From assembly GCA_015075405.1 (NCBI GenBank), contig JABTUK010000005.1, positions 682,001-746,000 of the forward strand: a DNA stretch of 64,000 nt, given 5' to 3'. Below the pieces are notes generated by a model. The model was not told the DNA's origin, did no database searches, and saw only the letters and a program-made list of their open reading frames with translations. This DNA is from Anaerolineales bacterium. Its GTDB lineage: Bacteria > Chloroflexota > Anaerolineae > 4572-78 > J111. Position 1 is the first letter of the stretch. The number at the start of each line of letters is the position of its first letter. Shown here in pieces: positions 35,990 through 43,416 of this stretch. The position numbers and the translations under genes were made by a program.

Positions 35990-37267
35990 CTAAAGGCTCG
36001 AATGCCCATTTTTGGGCTTGAGACGATATAACAGTTCACCCGCCTTCGGTACTAACAAGACGCCTTCGGCTTCCCGGCCGCGCCACTCGTCGAGGTTAAG
36101 GCTGTCCGGGTCGAGATAGCCCAGGCAGAGATTGCGGCAGCGTTCCTCGGGGATGCGGGTGGCCAGGGTGACGCTGATGCGCGGCGACTCCACCCCGGTG
36201 GCGGCGTCGTACTCGCCGATGCCGCGCAGGTGGGTGCTGTGGGCCAGCACCCCGCCGGGATAATGCTTGAATTTGTCCCACTGTTTCAAAAAGTAGTCAC
36301 GCACGTGATAGCCAATTTCGTCCAGCAGCTTGCCGTGAGTGTAGCTGATCTCGTCAATGTGGGGGGCGTAAATCACCACCTCGCCGCCGTCGGCGATGGC
36401 CGGCTCCATTTTGTACATGCCCTTAGCCGCCGTCCAAATGTCGTCGTACATTTTCGGCATCACCGACAGAACGCGCTGATAGGGCCGGTCAATAAAGGTG
36501 ATGTGCAGTTTGGCCGATAGATCGGCGGCAGCTTCATAGGCTTCCTCCGGCGTACCGATATACAGCCCGGCCAAATCCTCGCCTTTGACGACCATGCTGA
36601 AGCACAGTTTGGGCTTGTCAATAAAAGCGGCAGCCTTGTCAATCACCCGGCGCACTGGGGTATGTTTGGTGCCGATGACATTGTAGCTGGTGATGACCGC
36701 GCCCAGCCAGTGGGAGAAATTGATCACTTCCGGCCCGCCGATGCCAGGGAAAAAATATTTGTTGCCGCCCGAAAAACCGACCACCTCGTGCGGAAAGGTA
36801 GGGCCGCAAACAATAAGCTGGTCGTAGTCAAAAACCATTTTGTTGAGGCGCACGTCCACCGCCTGGCTCATCAGGCCGCCGGTAATTTCTTCGATTTCGG
36901 CCGGGGTAATCTGGCCCAGGGTGACAAAAGTTTCGGGCAGGTCCCAGCGGTGATTGAAAATATTCACCCTGGCGTATTTATCGGCTCGTTCCTCCGCGGT
37001 CAAGCCGACCAGCGTGTTGATGGCCGCCTCGCTCATAGCCTGGTGCGTGCCCAGGGCAATCAGATAATCAAGCGCCGCCGTACTATCGCCCAGGTATTCG
37101 TAAAATAAGCGAAACATCAGCGGAATAGGCGCGGTGCGGGTGCCGTCGGGGATGATAATCAGCACCCGTTTGCCGGTCAAATTGACCTGGCCCAGAGCCG
37201 TCTCCACCAATTCCCGAATTTCCGACTCCGCTAAATATTGGTTTTCGTAACCTTTGCCAGCTAACAT
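35990..37267 (-). CDS. LarA-family (nickel-pincer nucleotide) protein
   Basis: A 425-residue cytoplasmic protein of the lactate racemase/DUF2088 family. The motif IIPDGTRTAP opens the N-domain. Residues matching LarA H174, K184 and H200 are present with the same spacing: H160, K170 (in GGNKYFFPGIGG) and H186; GTHQ (73-76) corresponds to the catalytic GTHR. Known members racemise lactate or epimerise hydroxy-acids with the Ni-pincer cofactor. No larBCE genes are nearby. Next to UxaE and an SDR in the same direction, it may act on a sugar acid. Confidence 0.88.
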   Translation of the reverse strand: MLAGKGYENQYLAESEIRELVETALGQVNLTGKRVLIIIPDGTRTAPIPLMFRLFYEYLGDSTAALDYLIALGTHQAMSEAAINTLVGLTAEERADKYARVNIFNHRWDLPETFVTLGQITPAEIEEITGGLMSQAVDVRLNKMVFDYDQLIVCGPTFPHEVVGFSGGNKYFFPGIGGPEVINFSHWLGAVITSYNVIGTKHTPVRRVIDKAAAFIDKPKLCFSMVVKGEDLAGLYIGTPEEAYEAAADLSAKLHITFIDRPYQRVLSVMPKMYDDIWTAAKGMYKMEPAIADGGEVVIYAPHIDEISYTHGKLLDEIGYHVRDYFLKQWDKFKHYPGGVLAHSTHLRGIGEYDAATGVESPRISVTLATRIPEERCRNLCLGYLDPDSLNLDEWRGREAEGVLLVPKAGELLYRLKPKNGHSSL

Positions 37268-37299
37268 GATAAATCCTCCTTAAAATAATGACGCGATGA

Positions 37300-37357
37300 T
37301 TCGTGAGGCGAGGAGGCGAGGAACCCTTTCGCTTCCTCGCCTCTTCGCCTCCTCGCC
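37300..37357. repeat. Inverted repeat of GCGAGGAG units
   Basis: GAGGCGAGGAGGCGAGGAA is answered by TTCCTCGCCTCTTCGCCTCCTCGCC; the period is about 8. It lies between the SDR and LarA-like genes. Confidence 0.7.
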
Positions 37358-37360
37358 GCC

Positions 37361-38194
37361 TTACACCCCGCTAAACGCCGAAAAGCCGCCATCCACCGGC
37401 ACCACCACCCCGGTGACAAAGGCCGAGGCGGGCGAGAGCAGCCACAGCATGGTTCCCAGCAAATCTTCGGGGCTTCCAAAGCGGTTCATGGGGGTATGAG
37501 CGATAATGCTCTGGCCGCGGGCGGTTAATTCGCCGGTTTCCTTGTCGGTCAGCAAAAAGCGGTTCTGCTCGGTTAAAAAGAAGCCGGGGGCAATAGCGTT
37601 GACCCGGATGCGGGGCGAATATTCCTGGGCCATGTGGACCGCCAGCCACTGGGTAAAATTGCTCACCCCGGCTTTGGCCGCCGAGTAGGCCGGGATGCGG
37701 GTCAAGGGGCGAAAGGCGTTCATCGAGGAAATATTGAGAATCACCCCCTCGCCCTGCTCGATCATATATTTGCCAAAAACCTGGCTGGGCAGAATGGTGC
37801 CGAGCAAATTAAGATCAAAAACAAAACGCAGGGCGTCGGGCGGCAGGTCGAAAAAGGATTGGTTGGGATTGGTGGTGGCGCGAGGATTGTTCCCTCCCGC
37901 GCCGTTGATCAGGCCATCAATGCGGCCAAACGTGTCAATGACTTTTTCGGCGGCTTGCTGGAGGGTTTCAGGTTTTAGCACATCGCCGTAAACAACAATC
38001 GCCTCACCGATGCTGGTTTCAAAGCGGTGCATCAGGCGTTCGGCCAGGGCCGGGTCGCGGTCAATGATGGCCACGCTGGCCCCGCAGCCAACCAGGGCGC
38101 AAGCCATCTCACCTCCCAAAACTCCGGCCCCCCCGGTGATCACAATCGAGCGGCCGGTAAAGTTGTACATCTGATTTAATTCGGCAAAGTCCAT
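37361..38194 (-). CDS. SDR oxidoreductase, D-mannonate/fructuronate reductase type
   Basis: A 277-residue classical SDR. The cofactor motif is TGGAGVLG (residues 20-27), the structural NGAGGN follows, and the catalytic set is Ser in NISSMNAF with Y170-x3-K174 (PAYSAAKAG). The long loop after NGAGGN and the ending VTGVVVPVDGGFSAFSGV resemble SDRs that reduce D-fructuronate to D-mannonate. Standing 210 nt after uxaE on the same strand, it would take the next step of hexuronate breakdown. ATG 38194 has GGAGG upstream; the frame to 38323 only adds residues read from the 104-bp element. Confidence 0.85.
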   Translation of the reverse strand: MDFAELNQMYNFTGRSIVITGGAGVLGGEMACALVGCGASVAIIDRDPALAERLMHRFETSIGEAIVVYGDVLKPETLQQAAEKVIDTFGRIDGLINGAGGNNPRATTNPNQSFFDLPPDALRFVFDLNLLGTILPSQVFGKYMIEQGEGVILNISSMNAFRPLTRIPAYSAAKAGVSNFTQWLAVHMAQEYSPRIRVNAIAPGFFLTEQNRFLLTDKETGELTARGQSIIAHTPMNRFGSPEDLLGTMLWLLSPASAFVTGVVVPVDGGFSAFSGV

Positions 38195-38225
38195 CCTAGA
38201 CCTCCAAGTTTGAGTTGCGCCCCTA

Positions 38226-38329
38226 AATAAACATCTAAAATTTACTTCCCGTTTTGAGTTCCTACGAGTTCCCAGGGAACTAAGGGAACTCGTAGGAACT
38301 TGGGGGAACTTATTTTTGGACAATCACTA
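38226..38329 (+). repeat. 104-bp dispersed palindromic element, copy C (inverted core)
   Basis: Same flanks and arms as copies A and B, but the central CCCAGGGAACTAAGGG is the reverse complement of the core of the other two. Confidence 0.9.
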
Positions 38330-38346
38330 AGGGGCCTTGAGCGATG

Positions 38347-38409
38347 TTGCGTCTTGCGTCTTCCGTCTGACCACTGACTACTGACTACTGACTACTGACC
38401 ACTGACTAC
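38347..38409. repeat. Heptad repeats supplying the uxaE stop codon
   Basis: GCGTCTT units are followed by five ACTACTG/ACCACTG units. The last one provides the TAG stop of uxaE at 38406-38408. Confidence 0.75.
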
Positions 38410-39974
38410 CGGCCAAACGGGCCAAGATGCTTGTCAAAATGTCTTTCCAGCATTTGATAATACGTTTCCTCGTTGCCACGCAGCGCAGCAAAAAAAGGTT
38501 CGCGGAAAGCGGGATGAGCCAGCACCGAGCCAAAGGTGACGTGCAGAACTTCCCGCCCGTGAAAATCGTCGAGCAGGGCGGTCAGCTTGTCGTCCGGCCA
38601 TTGGGTGATATCGGGCACTTTGGACGCTTCGGCGGAGACGTGATAGGTGGCGCGGTCGGCGGGGTAGCGTTCCAGGGCAAAAGCGACAATCTCGCGGAAG
38701 AGGGCCGGGTTCAGCGCGGCAATGGCTCGCAGCGCTTCCAGATAACTGGTCCCGGCGGTTTTGAGGTGGACCAACTCGCCGGCCACCCTGGCCGCAATAG
38801 GATAAATGCTGAACTTATCGGAGCCGGAGTGCAAACTGAGTTTGTAAGGCCCATAGGCTTTAGCCACGGCAAAATGGCGGGCAAAGGATTTTTCAAATTC
38901 GGCCAGGTCGCCCTTGTAATCCACACCCTTCTCAAACTCGCCCACATAGCGCGGGGCCAGGCTGACCCACTTGACCCCCAGGCGCTTGAGTTCATGCACA
39001 ATGTAAACGTGCTCGGCCAGGGTGGTGACGGTTTCGGTTTCGTCCACGCTCATCTCCAACTCAAAGGGCAGTTCCCCTTTCGCCTCGGCCAGGTGGCGGT
39101 ACATGCTGACCGTATGAGCCACCGCTCGACCATACTTGGCGGTCGCCCGCGCCAGTTCGGTCTGGCCGATGGTGAGGCTGAAATCGCCCAGGTCAATGGG
39201 CCGGTCGGCCAGACGGCGCTGCGTATCTTCCGGGTCGCTGTCGAGGATATGCCAGGGCAGCGCTTCGATTTTGGGCTGCAACTCGCTCACCGGAGCGGTG
39301 TTGGCGCTGTTGTCCACGTATTCGCCGGGATCAATGGTAAAGAAGGTATACCCGGCAGCCACGCAAATATCAATATCGTGGGTTGTTTTCAAGTGGTCGG
39401 CGTCGGCCCCAAAGCCATCGCGCCAGCCCTCCTGAAAGACGCCCCACATGGCCTCGTCCATGACCTGCTGCGGGGTGCGCCCGGTGCGGGCATTTTCGCG
39501 CATGGACTGCTGGGCCAGAATGGGGACCATGGTCGAGCGGCGAACTGCCCGGATATGGCCCGGCGTCGCCAGCCCCAGCCGGTCGCCGCAGCCGGCTGAT
39601 TTGCGCAGCCCCAAGGGTCGGGCCACCAGAAAAGGTAGCGTCGCCCTCAGCGCAGCGGCATTAGCCGGGGTGGTCGGGCCAGTCGTTAAGGTCAACTCAG
39701 CATCCTCTACCGTAACTGGTCTCATTTGACCCGAAAAACCAACCTCCTTACTCCCTACTTCATACTCCCTACTCCCTGTTTCTAAAATCCCCAAATATTT
39801 GTCATTGCCCTGCCGGGCCAAGAAAAACAGTTTCCCCTGAGTTGCCGCAATCGAGCGGGGATAAACCAACAATCCGCTGAGCGACTCCAACTCGGCGGCC
39901 AGTTTTTGAGCCTCACCTTCCGGCAGGGCCGGAGCCAATTCATTTGACTTTAAATAAGCTAATAAGGTCGTCAT
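38406..39974 (-). CDS. uxaE: Tagaturonate epimerase UxaE
   Basis: A 522-residue protein of the UxaE family. Characteristic stretches are GCGDRLGLATPGHI, PILAQQSMRENARTGRTP, WGVFQEGWRDGFGADADHLKT, and later KFSIYPIAARVAGELVHLKTAGTSYLEALR. UxaE interconverts D-tagaturonate and D-fructuronate with a metal ion. Here it would link the product of the inositol genes to the SDR downstream. The start is ATG 39974 or GTG one codon before. Residues about 67-80 (GSREYEVGSKEVG) are encoded by in-frame heptad repeats (39747-39782) and look like an insertion. The stop codon is also repeat-derived. Confidence 0.9.
   Translation of the reverse strand: MTTLLAYLKSNELAPALPEGEAQKLAAELESLSGLLVYPRSIAATQGKLFFLARQGNDKYLGILETGSREYEVGSKEVGFSGQMRPVTVEDAELTLTTGPTTPANAAALRATLPFLVARPLGLRKSAGCGDRLGLATPGHIRAVRRSTMVPILAQQSMRENARTGRTPQQVMDEAMWGVFQEGWRDGFGADADHLKTTHDIDICVAAGYTFFTIDPGEYVDNSANTAPVSELQPKIEALPWHILDSDPEDTQRRLADRPIDLGDFSLTIGQTELARATAKYGRAVAHTVSMYRHLAEAKGELPFELEMSVDETETVTTLAEHVYIVHELKRLGVKWVSLAPRYVGEFEKGVDYKGDLAEFEKSFARHFAVAKAYGPYKLSLHSGSDKFSIYPIAARVAGELVHLKTAGTSYLEALRAIAALNPALFREIVAFALERYPADRATYHVSAEASKVPDITQWPDDKLTALLDDFHGREVLHVTFGSVLAHPAFREPFFAALRGNEETYYQMLERHFDKHLGPFGR
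39747..39782. repeat. Heptad repeats translated inside uxaE
   Basis: Five CTCCCTA-type units (CTCCTTA, CTCCCTA, CTTCATA, CTCCCTA, CTCCCTG) lie within the coding frame without disrupting it. Confidence 0.75.
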
Positions 39975-39990
39975 CACTTTAAATTCCTTT

Positions 39991-40018
39991 TTGTCTGCAT
40001 AAAGAATGATACTATAAT
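39991..40018 (+). promoter_or_regulatory. Promoter of the GHMP kinase gene
   Basis: TTGTCT (39991-39996), 16-bp spacer, TATAAT (40013-40018), in the gap divergent to uxaE. No copy of the LacI operator is seen here. Confidence 0.65.
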
Positions 40019-40053
40019 CAAGGGGTTATCCATTTTACGCTTTTGGAGGTTTT

Positions 40054-41307
40054 ATGTCCCACCCAGGTTCACCCTCGACGCCCCCGGTCCGTACGGCCCG
40101 CCCCGAAGCCGAACGCGTCGAGAGCCTTATCGCCCACTTGAAACGCCACCCCCAGGTAGACCCGGCCGCCATCGGCGTGGTCCGAGCGCCGCTGCGTATC
40201 TGCCCGCTCGGCGCGCATATTGACCACCAACTCGGCCAGGTCACCGGCATGACTATCAACCAATCTATTCTCATGGCTTTTGCTCCCACCAGCGACAACA
40301 CGGTTTATGTGGAGAGCCTGGATTTTCAGCCGCCCGTCAGCTTTAAGCTGAGCGACGTGCCCACTTACACCCCGCGTGATTGGGGCAACTATATTCGCGG
40401 GGCCGTGCTGGCCTTGCAGCAAACCCACTCACTCCGGCATGGGCTGATTGGCATTGTGGATGGCGAGATGCCGATTGGTGGCCTCAGCTCTTCGGCGGCG
40501 GTGACCATTGCTTATCTGCTGGCGCTCCAAGCGGTCAACCACCTGGAAGAGCCGCCGGAACGCAATGTGGCCCTGGTCCGTTTCACCGAGAACCAATACA
40601 TCGGCCTCAACAACGGTATTCTCGACCAATCGGTGATTCTTTTTAGCGAGCCGGGCTGCCTGACCTCGATTGACTGCCAAAACATCCAGGTGGAAAAAAT
40701 TCCCGGCCCGCCCGCCAACGGCGCTTATGAAATCCTGATTGTCTATTCCGGTTTGACCCGCGTACTGGTCGGCACCGATTACAACAACCGCGTGGCCGAA
40801 TGTCGCGAGGCGGCAGGCTTGCTGCTGGATTACACCGGGCAGACTGTCCCGCCTGACCCTCGCCTGCGCCATGTGACGCCCGACATTTTTGCCGCCGAAG
40901 GCGCGCGCTTGCCGGCCAACCTCCATCGCCGGGCCAGCCACTACTTTGGCGAAATGCGACGCGTATCCGAGGGGCTGGCTGCTTGGCGCGCCGGCGACCT
41001 GACTCGTTTTGGCGCACTCGTTTCGGAGTCGGGCGAGAGTTCAATAAAAAACTACGAGTGCGGCAGTCCACACCTGATCACCCTGTACGAAACCCTGCGC
41101 GAGACGCCCGGCGTCTACGGCACACGTTTCAGCGGCGCAGGCTTTCGGGGCAACTGCCTGGCCCTGATTGACCCTGCTGCCCGCGAATCCATTGCCGAAG
41201 CTATTCACCGCCGCTACCCGCTGGCCCATCCCGATGAAGCCCCAGCTTACAGCATCCACTTTTGCCAGCCGGATGGGAGGGCGGGGTACGTGATACGTGA
41301 TGCGTGA
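40054..41307 (+). CDS. GHMP kinase, galacturonokinase-like
   Basis: A 417-residue sugar kinase. The N-terminal substrate motif RAPLRICPLGAHIDHQLG (residues 44-61) is the form I know from plant galacturonokinase rather than the GRVNLIGEHTDY of galactokinase. The GHMP P-loop is GGLSSSA (142-148), and the third motif is GTRFSGAGFRGNC. It should phosphorylate a sugar or sugar acid at C1. It is followed 93 nt later by a sugar-1-phosphate nucleotidyltransferase, which suggests a salvage route to a UDP-sugar acid. TTGGAGG precedes the ATG. The last five residues and stop (VIRDA) come from a heptad repeat arm. Confidence 0.88.
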   Translation: MSHPGSPSTPPVRTARPEAERVESLIAHLKRHPQVDPAAIGVVRAPLRICPLGAHIDHQLGQVTGMTINQSILMAFAPTSDNTVYVESLDFQPPVSFKLSDVPTYTPRDWGNYIRGAVLALQQTHSLRHGLIGIVDGEMPIGGLSSSAAVTIAYLLALQAVNHLEEPPERNVALVRFTENQYIGLNNGILDQSVILFSEPGCLTSIDCQNIQVEKIPGPPANGAYEILIVYSGLTRVLVGTDYNNRVAECREAAGLLLDYTGQTVPPDPRLRHVTPDIFAAEGARLPANLHRRASHYFGEMRRVSEGLAAWRAGDLTRFGALVSESGESSIKNYECGSPHLITLYETLRETPGVYGTRFSGAGFRGNCLALIDPAARESIAEAIHRRYPLAHPDEAPAYSIHFCQPDGRAGYVIRDA

Positions 41308-41337
41308 TTTTTATTTTCTCACGCATCACGTATCACG
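41287..41337. repeat. Heptad inverted repeat (CGTGATA units)
   Basis: CGTGATACGTGATGCGTGATT is answered by TCACGCATCACGTATCACG. The left arm encodes the end of the kinase and its TGA stop. Confidence 0.85.
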
Positions 41338-41400
41338 GGCAAAAAATCAACACCGGAAGCACTCAATCTTACCACAACACTCGTCCTGGAGTAACCATTA

Positions 41401-42351
41401 ATGCAAGCCGTAATTTTAGCCGCCGGAAAAGGCTCGCGCCTCAACCCGATTACCTTAAACCGGACCAAGGCCATGGTCCCCATTCTGGGCAAGCCCATTG
41501 TCGAGCGGGTGATGGAGGGCCTGGCCCAGAACGGTATCCAGGATTTTATCCTGGTTGTCAGCCGGGAAGATGGCGAAGTCAGCCGCTACTTTCAGGAGCA
41601 GTCAACCTTGAAGGTGAAGCTGCAATTTGTGATTCAGCCGGAGCGTTTGGGCATGGCCAATGCCCTTAGCCTGGCCGCGCCCTATCTGCGCAACAGCTTT
41701 ATCCTTTCCGCCTGCGACAACCTGACCCCGGTTGAGCACGTGGCCGATTTGTTAAAAACGCACCAGCAGCAGGCAGCCAATGCCACCTTAAGCCTGATGC
41801 AAATTGACCGGGCGCTGTCCAGCCGCACCGGCATCATCGAGTGGCGTGACGGGCAAATTTCCCGCATTGTCGAGAAACCTTCGCCGGCTGAAGCGCCCTC
41901 CGATATTGCCAGCCTGCCCCTCTATGTTTTCTCGCCCAAACTGCTCGACTATTTACCCCAGGTCAAACTGTCGCCGCGCGGCGAATATGAGCTGCAAGAC
42001 GCGCTGCAAATGTTAATTGACCACGATGGCCGCGTGACCGGGGTGCTTACCCCCAGCCGGCTGCAATTGACCAACGCCGCCGATCTGCTGGCCCTCAACC
42101 GCCATTATTTGACCACCGGCGGCGACACGCCCCAGTTAGCCCCGCGCACCGTCGGCCAGCACACCCACCTGATTACCCCGCTGCGCATCGAAGAGGGCAC
42201 CACCATCGGCCCCGGCTGTGTCATCGGCCCCCGCGTTTACATCGAGCGCAACTGCCGTATCGGGGCCGACGTGCTGATCAAAGACGCCGTCATCCTGCGC
42301 GATACCGTCATCGAAGACGGACGGCAGGTGGTGGGGGAAGTGGTCTCGTGA
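41401..42351 (+). CDS. Sugar-1-phosphate nucleotidyltransferase
   Basis: A 316-residue enzyme. The nucleotide-binding signature is VILAAGKGSRLNPITLNRTKAMVPILGKPI (start to about residue 36), followed by the nucleotidyltransferase fold with ILSACDNL, GEYELQDALQ, and a C-terminal left-handed beta-helix tail (EEGTTIGPGCVIGPRVYIERNCRIGADVLIKDAVILRD). Family members join NTP and sugar-1-phosphate to give NDP-sugar. Directly downstream of the GHMP kinase and with a good ribosome site (GGAG), it would activate that kinase's product. The sugar is not set by sequence alone. Confidence 0.9.
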   Translation: MQAVILAAGKGSRLNPITLNRTKAMVPILGKPIVERVMEGLAQNGIQDFILVVSREDGEVSRYFQEQSTLKVKLQFVIQPERLGMANALSLAAPYLRNSFILSACDNLTPVEHVADLLKTHQQQAANATLSLMQIDRALSSRTGIIEWRDGQISRIVEKPSPAEAPSDIASLPLYVFSPKLLDYLPQVKLSPRGEYELQDALQMLIDHDGRVTGVLTPSRLQLTNAADLLALNRHYLTTGGDTPQLAPRTVGQHTHLITPLRIEEGTTIGPGCVIGPRVYIERNCRIGADVLIKDAVILRDTVIEDGRQVVGEVVS

Positions 42352-42358
42352 TTATGTG

Positions 42359-42546
42359 TCAGGTGTCACGTTTTTTCACTTGACACTTGACACTCTTACA
42401 CTTGACACTTCCTCACTTGACACTTGACACTCTTACACTTGACACTCTTACACTTGGCACTCTTACACTTGACACTTGACACTTGACACTTGACACTTGA
42501 CACTTGACACTTGACACTTGACACTTGACACTTCTACACCTGACAC
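42359..42546. repeat. Large TTGACAC heptad array
   Basis: About 190 bp of ACTTGAC/TTGACAC units and variants. About 65 bp near 42467-42532 is perfect tandem 7-mers, and a short inverted arm (GTGTCAGGTGTCA) is on the left. It fills the gap between the convergent nucleotidyltransferase and epimerase genes and supplies the epimerase's last codons and stop. Confidence 0.9.
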
Positions 42547-43343
42547 TGCCTTAGATATTCAATTGCTCGCTTCGCCCCGGTATCGGCGTCGGGTTTGGGC
42601 ATAAATTCGCCGGAAACGAAGCCGGTGTAGCCGGTGGCAAACAAGGTGGTCAGAATTGAGTTAAAATCAATATGACCCGCGCCCGGATGCCAGCGGTTGG
42701 AGTCGGCCACGTGAAAGTGGAAGATGCGCTCGCCGCAGGCCCGAATACTCTCCTCGATGGACGGCTCTTCGATATTCATGTGAAATGTGTCCAGCAGCAG
42801 ACCAAAGTTGTCGGCCCCCACCCGCTCGATCAAGTCCAGCCCGTCGGCGACGGTGTGAATCAGGTCGGTTTCGTAGCGGTTGAGCGGCTCCAGGGCGTAA
42901 CGCACCCCATAAGGCGCCGCCGCCGCCGAACATTCCTGCAAGGCTTCGACCAGGAAGGCCATAGACTGCTCGTGCGTTTGCCCCGCCGGGGTAATCCCCC
43001 GAATCAAGCCGAGAATCACCACCGCTTTAAAACGGGCAGCCAGCGGAATGTGGCTCTTGATCCGCTCGATCGCGGCCCGGCGCACAGCCGGGTCGCTGCT
43101 GGTGAAGGACAGCCGCTCCTCACCCCAGGCCTGGCCGGTGCCAATGGCCGGGACAACCAACCCATGCCGCTGGACAACTGCCTCAAGCTCGTCGGGATTG
43201 ACCAATTTGGGGTCGCGGATGGCTAATTCTACGCCCTCATAGCCGTAATCGGCAATTTTGGCAACGTTGGTTTCAAAATCCCCTTTAAAGGCTACCGCTT
43301 GAAATTGGGCGGCGTGGGTGGACAGAACGATGGATAGTTTCAT
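42534..43343 (-). CDS. iolO: TIM-barrel sugar epimerase, IolO-like (5-keto-L-gluconate epimerase candidate)
   Basis: A 269-residue xylose-isomerase-type TIM barrel. The metal ligands expected for ketose 3-epimerases are visible: Glu in YALEPLNRYETDLIH, Asp/His in GLLLDTFHMNIEEP, His in FHFHVADSNRWHPG and Glu in GFVSGEFMP. Downstream of a creatininase-type hydrolase and a zinc dehydrogenase, it matches the Thermotoga IolO position, turning 5-keto-L-gluconate into D-tagaturonate. ATG 43343 fits the fold; a start at 43367 would overlap the terminator-like hairpin. The C-terminal CQV and stop come from the heptad array. Confidence 0.8.
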   Translation of the reverse strand: MKLSIVLSTHAAQFQAVAFKGDFETNVAKIADYGYEGVELAIRDPKLVNPDELEAVVQRHGLVVPAIGTGQAWGEERLSFTSSDPAVRRAAIERIKSHIPLAARFKAVVILGLIRGITPAGQTHEQSMAFLVEALQECSAAAAPYGVRYALEPLNRYETDLIHTVADGLDLIERVGADNFGLLLDTFHMNIEEPSIEESIRACGERIFHFHVADSNRWHPGAGHIDFNSILTTLFATGYTGFVSGEFMPKPDADTGAKRAIEYLRQCQV

Positions 43344-43368
43344 GGGTGGGTCTAAACTCCCTATCATG

Positions 43369-43402
43369 AAAACCGGGGAGTCATTGCTAACTCCCCGGTT
43401 TT
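43369..43402 (-). terminator. Hairpin between hydrolase and epimerase genes
   Basis: A perfect 13-bp stem AAAACCGGGGAGT / ACTCCCCGGTTTT with an 8-nt loop. On the minus strand it ends in TTTTC. It may attenuate expression of the epimerase relative to the genes before it. Confidence 0.75.
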
Positions 43403-43416
43403 GGTTCCAGTATCAA

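Noticed and set aside
38195..38323. N-terminal extension of the SDR
   Set aside because: It would translate part of the 104-bp palindromic element; GGAGG precedes ATG 38194.
38427..39599. Plus-strand frame of 390 codons
   Set aside because: Shadow of uxaE, caused by GC-rich codon third positions.
42359..42546. Possible CRISPR array from the regular repeats
   Set aside because: The unit is 7 nt without unique spacers, and no cas genes are near.
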